A stretch of 64,000 nucleotides of DNA from Parelaphostrongylus tenuis (taxonomy: Eukaryota > Nematoda > Chromadorea > Rhabditida > Metastrongylidae), in the NCBI GenBank assembly GCA_019055375.1, contig JAHQIW010002308.1, positions 868,001 to 932,000 of the forward strand. The letters run 5' to 3'. The notes under the pieces are model-generated. The model had not been told where the DNA came from. It made no database searches and saw only the letters and a list, made by a program, of their open reading frames with translations. Shown here piece after piece: positions 58,601 to 64,000 of the stretch (position 1 is its first letter; each line of letters opens with the position of its first letter). The translations under genes and the position numbers were made by a program.

Positions 58601-61600
58601 GAGGCTAAGATAATTTTGAACATTCTGAAGAATCCATAAAAAAAGAAAAGTTGGCAAAGAGGGCGATTTTCCTGCAAAATAAAGAGGATGCTTCATGAAC
58701 AGTAATCAAGGTGCGACTCAGGGTTTTTGCCAATCGTAGAATTTTTTGATCAAAAAAATTCCCGAAACGTCTATACCCCTGAGAGTTATGCACAATAATC
58801 CACCACTCATGGTAAAATAAATCGGAAAAGAAGTTGATGGCTTAATTATCCCCGCAGGAGAAATTATTCTTTACGTCCTTACTCCATCATCACCACACTG
58901 CATCGATCGCGTTACGAAAGATGGGCTTAGCAGATAGTGGCAGCGATCAAGTGACACATTCCGGTCGGATTAACCTCTTCATTATCGCCTATTCTGTCAT
59001 CTAATTGAAGACGCCATCACAAACGCCAACGCATATTAACAACATGAAGGGTGCAGTGAGATGTTAGGGAAGGAGCTGCAGTTTTTCGGTGACACTAACG
59101 CTTTAAAGTTGTATGATGACTCACTTAGCAAGCGAGAAGAATATAAAGACAAACTGTGATTCTTTCTTTCCAAATGGACCGATAACAAGATTATCGGGTT
59201 ATCCCATAAATTGATTCGCATTTCGAAACTTTTGTTAACCAGATTGTTATTTATTTTACAATAAAAAGCAAACAATCAACAAGATAATCATCATAATCAT
59301 CATCATCGATAATATGCAATTACTTGCTGGATAAAGATCGGACACATTCCCCAGATAAAAGAGGCTGACAATCGAAATAGTCGGTGTGGACACGTTTGAG
59401 CTGGTTGTAGACTTCGATTTTTATTTCTCGCGATGCTGCTTCAAGGCACGGAAGGATGCAATCCGATGGAGTAATATCAGTGCTATACGCTGGACGTAAC
59501 ACCGTAATCCAGCCCAACTTCTTTAAAATGTGGCGAGTCTACATTGCAATGTGAGGTCAAGCGTTATCGTAGAGTAATGCGACACTGAGTTGTTTCGGAC
59601 GTTTCACTCGCACTGCGGCGGCGAACTTACGGAGTTGTTCCGCGCATAAGTCGCCATTATTACTTTGCTTCTGAGCTGTTCCAAAGCAGCATGTCCCGCG
59701 AATTCCAAAAAACCGAGAGTAAAGTCTTTCGGGCATAAAACTTGTGATTTGGTTGACCTGGTGAGTCTGCCCGCTAGTATCCTTCCTTTTAGCATCCTAT
59801 CCTCTGGCTAAAACTACCAGAACATTCTCCAACATACCCCAGCCTTTTGACGAAAGCACGGTTTGAAATAAAAAGCTACTAAAACAATAGTGCGAAGGAA
59901 ACTATGGGAGAACAATAGTGCGAAGGAAACTATGGGTCGAGAAGTTGACAACTATAGAAAATTGGCTTCGATGATGCTGAACCATGTAACGTTTTCAATG
60001 ATTCCGATGAAGGGGTGTTGAAAAAGGTGAACATAATATTACTATAACTTGCAGTTAAAAACGAGAAAATTATTGATATTAAGCGAAAAAGGATTGAGTC
60101 GCTTCACATTGATAAAATTATCGGATTCTTGTGAAATTTGCTCACAAGAATCCGTGCGAAATCATTTCCAATGTCGTGACCAGTCATAGGAGCGAAAATT
60201 GTCATCAAATTCTGGAAAATTTACTTATTTACTTGCTAATTTGGACGGCTCGTCTTCACTGGTAGTGTGGACCCCAGCACTTCTCATTCGTTTGTTTTTT
60301 TTTTCATTTTATTTAACTTTTCAAAAAAAGTTTACTGGGTGTAAACAAAATTACCTTGCCGTTTACTCGATGAGAAGTCTTAAGTAGATTCGTATAGAAC
60401 TGAAAGTGAAATCGTACTTGAATGAGCGAGATGGTAGGCGAGCTCTACGATGTCCTGCGGACTCTTCCGTCGCTTGGTCTTGTAGAACTCAGCCCAGGCC
60501 GTGTGATATGGTGCTAGGTCACAGTTGATTTCAGCCCAGCATCCATCCAAAATCACAGGATCTGCAAAATCGGGATTACGACAGAAATAATGGAGAAACA
60601 AATGAATTACTACGAAGACAACTTTATTTCACGCAATGATAAAACTAATGCCGAAAAATTCCAAGGGAAACATTATCAAGGAAGAATCTTGATGAATTAT
60701 CTGATAAGTGACAGATTATTTCAAAGTTATTGTCACATTTCATAAGTATCATGTCATTCATTACGGCAACGTACAAAGCATAGTTGTTGATTCATTGGAA
60801 CCTATTCTATATTTGTGAATAAACAGCAAACAGTAAACAAACAGAAAAATACAGTAAACAATACAGTAATATCTTCAAAACAGTAAACAGCGGCGACTCC
60901 GAAGCTTTTACTATTTGCGGTCTAATTGGGGGAGAAGTGGGATTAATAGATGCGGATATTGAAGAAGAAGATTGTTATCTAAACGAAATAATGTTCTTCT
61001 ACCTGTACTTCGTAGTATGATTTTGATAGCTTCGAGTTCTCGCTCGATTACAAAAACGCTTTCACGATTGATCAGCTGACTGACGGCAAGGAGAAAATCT
61101 AATGGAGGTGGGTGACGAGAAGCCTGAAAATATGCCACGAATGCTTCCATATGGCTGTAAATCATGTTAGAAACGAACACTCTAAAAGGTCAATCTCAAA
61201 CTGAGTTTCTGTGTTCCGATCATAATTATACTCTTCTCAACTCTGGAAGAGTGATAGCAGAACATAGGTCCCGGTGGTGCTGTGGTAGCACACACCTCCA
61301 GAAAAGGTGAGAAGCGTGTTCAACTCCTGCTCAATGTTCAGAGTATCACATGACATTCAGTATTGTTGGATACATAATTCTAACATGATATCACTGCTAA
61401 AGAAGCGGTTAAACAAAGAATCTTAGAAATTACTCACTCTTATTCGCAGTATAATTACAGAAAACGAATAAACGCAAATAAGCTTTCTTGAAAGCAACAG
61501 CGCAGAGATACTTGTAAGAAGTGAAAGTACGTACCGAGTTAATGCAAGCATATGGATAAACAAAAGTAATCCCAAACCCTTTCACCCTAAAATTTCATAG

Positions 61601-63065
61601 ATAAGAGCGGTGTGTGCTGAAGAAAGGTACTTATTAGTAATTTTGGTACTTTCTAGTAATTTTGCTAAGTTAGCAATTTTAACGGTACTTTCTAGCCATC
61701 TTACCAATCTAGTGATTTTTATTTATTCTTATTCTTGAAAAAAACTTTTAATTCCGAAAAGCGAAAAGAAAAAAAGCGAGTGTTTGTCCGTTCTTTGTTG
61801 CAAAAATTAAACCCCTCTTTCCTAGAAAATTTTAGGGTGTATTAGAAATTTGTTGTATCATAGGCGGCGGAAAAAGAACTTTTGACTAATGCAGATGAAA
61901 CAATGGATACGTCAGAAAAAAAACAAAAAAATCTTTTCCACAGTTTTCTATAAGTAGTAAGGTAGAAGCAGTGGAAAGTGAATGAGTTCATTCGAGAATC
62001 AACACATAGAATTTAATCACGAATAAAAATTCAAAGAGTGTCAGCGAAGCTGTTCATTGAGATCATAAAGGAAAGCGAAAAATCGTATAAAAGTTCCTAC
62101 CTTAATCAAAAGCAGATAGACTGGTAGTCGTTGAGGTAAGGCTAGGCAAATATCATCCATTAAGTCTTTGAGGCTACATGGTACTCGATCGGGTAGAATG
62201 ACACCGGCATCAACTGCTCGAGCCAGTTGATCGACGAAGAACCACGAACCCTAAATGCGGAAGCAAGAAGATGAGAAAAAAAAACCTCAGGTCTTCCAAT
62301 AGAGCGGCTATTCTCTCTTCACTAAAATTTCATATATTGACATTACCTAGACAGTTTTGTTTCCCAAAAGTTGAAAGTTCACGAAATCGGCCGTTTTTCA
62401 CTTCCAAGAATGGTAAGAACGTTATGCGTTTGTCGAGTTTGTATTAACATTGAATCCAGCAGAAAATTTTTCGTCGCGCCCAGTTTTTGACTCTTGAAAC
62501 AGTGTTTATCGTCCGACACAGTTGTTTTAATCAATCGCTTGCCTTTGTGAGTTTTACAACAGCTGTATAGTAAGGCGAAAGTGTTCTAGTGCTTAAAACA
62601 GAGAATTTTAAGGGATTTGAATAGTAAACAGCCGTAAAATAAAAATTTACAAATGCCTGTATGAAGTACTGGAGAACATTAAAGTCCATGGAGCTCATCC
62701 AACTCTATGAAATTATTTGCCAGCTTGATTCATTTTTTAGTATTGTTAAAAAACGACAAATGTCGAAACAACAATCTATTGGCTAGAAATCGTCGCACTA
62801 ACCTCACATGCGTCCAGAACTTCGCAATGAAGGCACTGCGGAAGTCGAACTTCGATAAATCGATCAAGTTCGTCAATGCCTGTACATTTTCATTTCAAAT
62901 CATTGGTGAAGTCGAGAAATAATTTTGAGAAAACTATGGAAAAAATCTTTACATACATTCGCTAAGCAAAAGGTCGTGAAATCGCTCGAACTTGTACTGA
63001 TCGGATGGCGCCAGTGGTCGTGATGTGACGACGAGGCGCATCCATGATGGCAGGCAACGGTCAAT
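37272..63065 (-). CDS. STAND-NTPase and ankyrin-repeat protein, ANKRD50-like (5' end outside window)
   Basis: Minus-strand gene, C-terminal part only. Secure exons, high to low: 63065-62957, 62879-62803, 62250-62101, 61123-61003, 60561-60418, 58209-58070, 55056-54982, 54802-54722, 51496-51403, 47915-47762, 47702-47606, 46751-46636, 46305-46227, 45624-45506, 44217-44068, 43062-42955, 40879-40777, 40716-40636, 40453-40274, 37695-37534, 37409-37272. Tentative ones are listed separately. The N-terminal part shows a STAND/NACHT-like sensor motif (TSRP) and a helical region; the rest is ankyrin repeats, then a Ser-rich tail. Order and repeat sequence fit ANKRD50, an intracellular endosome-recycling protein in vertebrates; TANC-type proteins are the alternative. 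The Walker A and B motifs must lie beyond 64000. Confidence 0.8.
37440..37515. repeat. (TA)n microsatellite within an ATGTA-rich palindrome
   Basis: About 16 TA units flanked on both sides by CATGTATA-type blocks. It lies in the 124-bp last intron of the ankyrin gene. Confidence 0.85.
38881..39779. mobile_element. Palindromic DNA element
   Basis: Left end CTTTTCCCTTAAACGGC, right end GCCGTCTAAGGGAAAAG, an almost perfect terminal inverted repeat, with the same internal arms as other copies. Located in the ankyrin intron 37696-40273. Confidence 0.75.
40274..40879 (-). CDS. Ankyrin gene exons: repeats before the C-terminal unit
   Basis: Exons 40879-40777, 40716-40636 and 40453-40274. They encode TILFEVLAEHITDWEQQDMD and GTPLVHTLLINKQ, then MAELLLTLGAFISAKDTHGR and TCAHV, then CGARMLRRLAASFEAVDAGG, RTPLLTAVWNCHMEMSAYLL and VGVNPNSVDEQ. 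W-x-C-H-M-E-M matches the wording of an ANKRD50 repeat (recalled). Exon 40879 begins in phase 2 although the previous exon ends in phase 0. Confidence 0.85.
41374..42722 (-). mobile_element. Decayed mariner-like transposon
   Basis: Terminal inverted repeats TTGGGTTGTTCCATAATTTC and its inverse at 42722 (TTGGGTTATCCCCATAATTT on the minus strand), flanked by TA on both sides as for Tc1/mariner insertions. The minus strand keeps broken transposase pieces: TTFGPGTTTDRTASHWIERF (helix-turn-helix region), and near the C-terminus LETDLTDFFDCRPHFLREEE. Multiple stops and frame breaks. Length is near the mariner norm once the nested SINE (42228-42535) is subtracted. Confidence 0.8.
42228..42535 (-). 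mobile_element. tRNA-derived SINE, family A, nested in mariner
   Basis: Minus-strand copy with head at 42535 and tail at about 42240. It lies inside the mariner at 41374-42722, so this SINE moved after the mariner had inserted. Confidence 0.8.
42955..44217 (-). CDS. Ankyrin gene exons: repeats ALHYA and ALRVAA
   Basis: Exons 44217-44068 (150 bp) and 43062-42955 (108 bp), both phase 0 to 0 with TTCAG acceptors and GTTTGT and GTAAGT donors. They encode DNDGAVALHYAVAHGDVALC and NATDRVGNHPLINACQSDNE, then VVRELLSLGANVDHISLNGQ and SALRVAALTGNAMIVR. The intron downstream (to 40879) contains a mariner, and the phases across it do not agree. Confidence 0.85.
43300..43385 (-). repeat. Hammerhead-like repeat lacking CTGANGA
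   Basis: Minus strand keeps GAGGCTGCAAGTCCGAAAC and the downstream flank GTTGCACGG, TAAGTGCTCATAACAGACC of the 52005 copy, but the CTGANGA box is destroyed. Confidence 0.5.
44440..44500 (-). repeat. Hammerhead-like motif with long stem II region
   Basis: Minus strand: CTGACGA (44480-44474), 27 bases, GAAA (44446-44443), CGTAGCTC. Core boxes match but stem II pairing is poor. Confidence 0.3.
44735..45031 (+). mobile_element. tRNA-derived SINE, family A
   Basis: Head with GTTAGAGGTGCTCTGCG and GGTTTGATTTC (mutated B box), body GATAAGCAACACTGACTCG, tail GGCGCATCCTCAGGGATTG. Located in an ankyrin gene intron, antisense to the gene. Confidence 0.8.
45506..46751 (-). CDS. Ankyrin gene exons: three further repeats
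   Basis: Exons 46751-46636, 46305-46227 and 45624-45506, phases 1, 0, 1, 0, all consistent. They encode GSDLTMADAHGRVCLHLAAY, then DSLGRTPLMLAASQGQVEAV with DQLIKNG, then IDSDGRTAFQLAAIHGHLPV with VDMLLAFGAD. Repeat boundaries fall inside exons. The GTGAGC donor at 45505 is standard. Confidence 0.85.
47606..47915 (-). CDS. Ankyrin gene exons: two repeats
   Basis: Exons 47915-47762 and 47702-47606. They encode GHRDVVSRLLKASASVDRKD, DRTALMAASFMDHWEIVDLL with LDHGAKIS, then AGATALHLALSNGSK and HDKTVQTLIK. These are typical 33-residue ankyrin units (G-H-x-D-V-V, D-x-x-x-x-T-A-L, L-L-D-H-G-A). The intron between them is only 59 bp. Phases 2 in, 0, then 1 out agree with the next exon. Confidence 0.85.
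48267..50280 (-). CDS. Three tentative ankyrin gene exons (50280-50203, 49969-49941, 48418-48267)
   Basis: Three short stretches form a phase-consistent chain between the exons at 51403 (phase 1 out) and 47915 (phase 2 in): 50280-50203 (SLTCQLLLDNHHPGNVHIQG then AAKYGR), 49969-49941 (RTPMEITAS) and 48418-48267 (DLVGLLKEVEPGTG, GTFRIHAIHLEELDG). The first two look like ankyrin repeat pieces; the third is not recognisable but is GC-richer than its surroundings. Donors GTCTAA, GTGTAG and GTTCAC are weak. Two SINE copies lie between them. Individual calls are uncertain. Confidence 0.35.
49432..49703 (-). mobile_element. tRNA-derived SINE, family A, with an adjacent partial copy
   Basis: Head at 49703 (GCGCCACCCGTGC in plus orientation), tail near 49470. 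A second, partial tail-and-body segment follows at 49215-49290, so two copies lie in tandem or one inserted beside the other. Confidence 0.75.
50995..51260 (-). mobile_element. tRNA-derived SINE, family A, diverged
   Basis: Recognisable tail (CCCTGAGTGATGTGTCACTG) and body (CATATTTGGCCTTTACCCG) blocks on the plus strand, head near 51260. It ends about 140 bp from the ankyrin exon at 51403. Confidence 0.7.
51403..51496 (-). CDS. Ankyrin gene exon: repeat with WNALRSAA motif
   Basis: 94-bp exon, acceptor AACTTCAG, donor GTTCAG, phase 0 in and 1 out. It encodes VCNGQWNALRSAACNNHLEV and LDLLLSQ. The W-x-A-L-R-S-A-A form of the ankyrin first helix is also found in ANKRD50 repeats, which is one reason for choosing that family. 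Confidence 0.75.
52005..52110 (+). ncRNA. Hammerhead-like repeat, intact core
   Basis: CTGACGA (52028-52034), stem II GGCT/GGCC with loop GGAA, GAAA (52047-52050). Stem I GCGCAA (52022-52027) with TTGCAC (52059-52064), five of six paired. The flank continues like the 35275 copy (AAGTGCC, GCAGACCTCATGAAAGGCT). Confidence 0.4.
53162..53265 (-). CDS. Possible ankyrin gene exon (orientation uncertain)
   Basis: A GC-richer island inside a 3.2-kb AT-rich intron. On the minus strand it starts after TTAG in phase 0, which agrees with the exon at 54722, and reads LGEAFGRLEELVRAPLEMRI then SRGTLSSKNDIISLM to a GTGACT donor in phase 2. The next secure exon needs phase 0, so either another exon intervenes or this is not part of the gene. 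The plus strand is also open here (see findings). Confidence 0.3.
54722..55056 (-). CDS. Ankyrin gene exons g-h: first clear ankyrin repeats
   Basis: Exons 55056-54982 (75 bp) and 54802-54722 (81 bp), both phase 0 to 0, with TTTTTCAG or TTTTAG acceptors and GTGAGT or GTATGT donors. They encode DDFVYLCCTGDVKSVMKEID and LSLGLLAASSRGHTDICEGI, the second with the A-A-x-x-G-H-x-D-I-x ankyrin helix signature. Confidence 0.75.
55057..58069. other. Ankyrin gene intron (3 kb)
   Basis: Contains a family A SINE (56771-57045), a partial SINE head (56270-56360), and a plus-strand frame at 57721-57906 whose EAGYIKVTG stretch faintly recalls a Tc1-type helix-turn-helix. Otherwise nothing recognised. Confidence 0.4.
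56771..57045 (+). mobile_element. tRNA-derived SINE, family A
   Basis: GGTTCGATCTCGCGCTCATG head, GATAAGAAGCACTGGATCGG body, GGCGCATCCATCAGGGATTG tail. Box A is damaged by a short deletion. A partial related head lies at 56270-56360. Confidence 0.8.
58070..58209 (-). CDS. Ankyrin gene exon f: linker into repeat array
   Basis: A 140-bp exon with a TTTCAG acceptor and a GTGAGC donor, phase 1 in and 0 out, matching the previous exon exactly (split Thr codon). It reads VPPLSSIRTLSSVGAGDLIL, then PTSILLSKAGAVIQDLSIN, where LLSKAGA resembles the end of an ankyrin helix pair. A possible 33-bp exon at 57944-57912 (ADIHVTVNGRQ) could follow in phase, but its splice sites are poor. Confidence 0.65.
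59192..59937 (-). mobile_element. Decayed, shortened mariner-like transposon
   Basis: Left end CGGGTTATCCCATAAATTGA, right end with the inverse TAGTGCGAAGGAAACTATGG present twice in tandem. A minus-strand fragment reads AYSTDITPSDCILPCLEAAS, the degraded mariner block around the catalytic D34D region. Internal deletion of about half the element. Confidence 0.7.
60418..61123 (-). CDS. Ankyrin gene exons d-e: helical region before the repeats
   Basis: Exons 61123-61003 and 60561-60418 join at a phase-1 Asp or Gly codon. The first encodes ASRHPPPLDFLLAVSQLINR and REELEAIKIILR-like helix; the second encodes DPVILDGCWAEINCDLAPYH, AEFYKTKRRKSPQDIVELAY and HLAHS. In ANKRD50-like proteins this segment has a short motif that leads into the ankyrin array. 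The usual FHYSFAEWL-type stretch between the two exons is not visible, so a small exon may be missing in 60562-61002. Confidence 0.7.
61262..61400 (+). repeat. Second tRNA-like repeat family (family B), one of several copies
   Basis: Starts with a tRNA-like half (GGTGGTGCTGTGGTAGCAC, GTTCAACTCCTGC) and continues with a block like ATATCACTCAACATTGTTGG. Related pieces lie at about 225-330, 1100-1225, 1370-1475, 8700-8850, 25085-25200, 30590-30760 and 43795-43900 in both orientations. The shared block TTTTGCATATCACTCA separates it from family A. Confidence 0.65.
62101..63065 (-). CDS. Ankyrin gene exons a-c: end of STAND NTPase module
   Basis: Exons 63065-62957, 62879-62803 and 62250-62101, with phases 1, 0, 0. 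The first reads IDRCLPSWMRLVVTSRPLAP; the hydrophobic strand ending in TSRP is the sensor-1 signature of STAND/NACHT NTPases. The second joins a split Cys codon and gives IDELDRFIEVRLPQCLHCEV. The third gives GSWFFVDQLARAVDAGVILP and LKDLMDDICLALPQRLPVYL, the helical region that follows the NTPase core in ANKRD50-type proteins. Family assignment is by recalled pattern, not by a search. Confidence 0.75.
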
Positions 63066-64000
63066 CTGAGAACAAGCCGATTTTGAAGATGGTCGTCTAC
63101 TGACAAACTATGTTTTGTTGAAAAAAAAAGGATAAATCGCTCACGCAATGTGCGAAAAACTCTTAAAAATCCAATTTCACGACTTTTTCTTCTAAGTAAA
63201 GCGGAAAATTCAGAATTGCCTAACTACCAACCACATAGGTTATATTTTGAATACATCATTGAAAATGCCTCATAGAGTAACCACAAGAGTCTATCAACGA
63301 AACAAGGTTTTGAATGACGTTTAAACTGTTCAATTCTCAAGACCGACTATTGTTACCGCGGCATTCTTCAATAATTCATTGTTTTTCTTCCTAGTTCAGA
63401 AGGAAAAACAAAGAATTATGTAAGATCTGAATGAAAACGGCCAATTAATACGCATGTTATGCACAGACTCAGCAGTGCTTAGCTATAAGCGATATTTGTG
63501 CGCTGCCCTAATGGTCATAACTCAATTGCTATTATGTCGGTTAAAAGCCGACCGAACGTGAGAGAAAAGCCTTTAGAATCGTTCAAACGTCGGTGACAGT
63601 ATAATTATTGTATATCATGACCAGCAAATGGGATCGTCGTAAACGTCGTCATTTAATTCCATTAAAGGCTTTGACGTCTCGGCGAATGTTCGGCATCGGC
63701 TTCAGATGAGATTAGCGCACTGGAAAGTCGCCGCCCTCCCAGCTTCAAGAAAACTGGCGGCAGCGGATAAACTAAATAACTCAAGACACCGAGAAATCTA
63801 AAAAAGAGCTTTTTGAACTTTTATTGACGAGTTGTAACATTTCGGATCATTTCTGGAAAGGCTCGTTGAGTGGATTTCCGTAGTGAAAAAATATGGTCTA
63901 AAGAAATGAAAATAGAGGGAGTTCCAAGGTAATTCTCTCAGTTCTAGAAAGAACTGCAATCAAACGATATCCACAGTTTGATATATAAATCAGTATTAAC
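63066..64000. other. Right edge, intron of ankyrin gene
   Basis: No exon found. The Walker-type NTPase motifs expected upstream of 63065 are absent, so the preceding exons lie beyond the window. Confidence 0.5.

Overview
The window looks like genomic DNA of a nematode, most likely a strongylid (clade V parasitic worm). It is AT-rich, its genes are split into many short exons with TTTCAG-type acceptors, introns are long and full of repeats, and mariner remnants and dispersed tRNA-like SINEs are common. The organism is inferred; no species-specific marker was seen. Almost none of the long open frames are genes on their own; the real coding sequence lies in about 45 short exons that I joined by splice sites, intron phase and protein family.

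Two multi-exon genes converge tail to tail. On the + strand, 3509-31952 encodes an ADAM protein with this order: prodomain, furin site, metalloprotease-like domain, disintegrin, Cys-rich region, EGF, membrane segment and long Ser-rich tail. It resembles UNC-71/ADM-1 and the vertebrate ADAM11/22/23 group. The zinc site reads H-S-L-G-H, so the catalytic Glu is missing and the protein should be a non-proteolytic adhesion or guidance receptor. The first exon with the signal peptide was not found. As given, the gene carries four clear single-base frame breaks and two further phase conflicts, all between 18.5 and 31 kb, which points to assembly error or gene decay. On the - strand, 63065-37272 encodes the C-terminal two thirds of a STAND-NTPase/ankyrin-repeat protein resembling ANKRD50 (or TANC). 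It ends in a Ser-rich tail with a poly(A) signal 5 bases after the stop. Its 5' end lies beyond the right edge. The two genes are about 5.3 kb apart and have no evident joint function.

Introns and the intergenic gap are dominated by repeats: (i) about eight copies of a tRNA-derived SINE with A and B boxes; (ii) a second tRNA-like family; (iii) five copies plus a fragment of a long-inverted-repeat (palindromic) DNA element of about 0.6-0.9 kb; (iv) two decayed mariners, one with a nested SINE; (v) a dispersed family whose core matches the hammerhead ribozyme (CTGANGA, stem II, GAAA, very short helix III), with compensatory changes in stem I. The hammerhead-like family is the most unusual signal here.

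No tRNA, rRNA, CRISPR or operon structure was seen.
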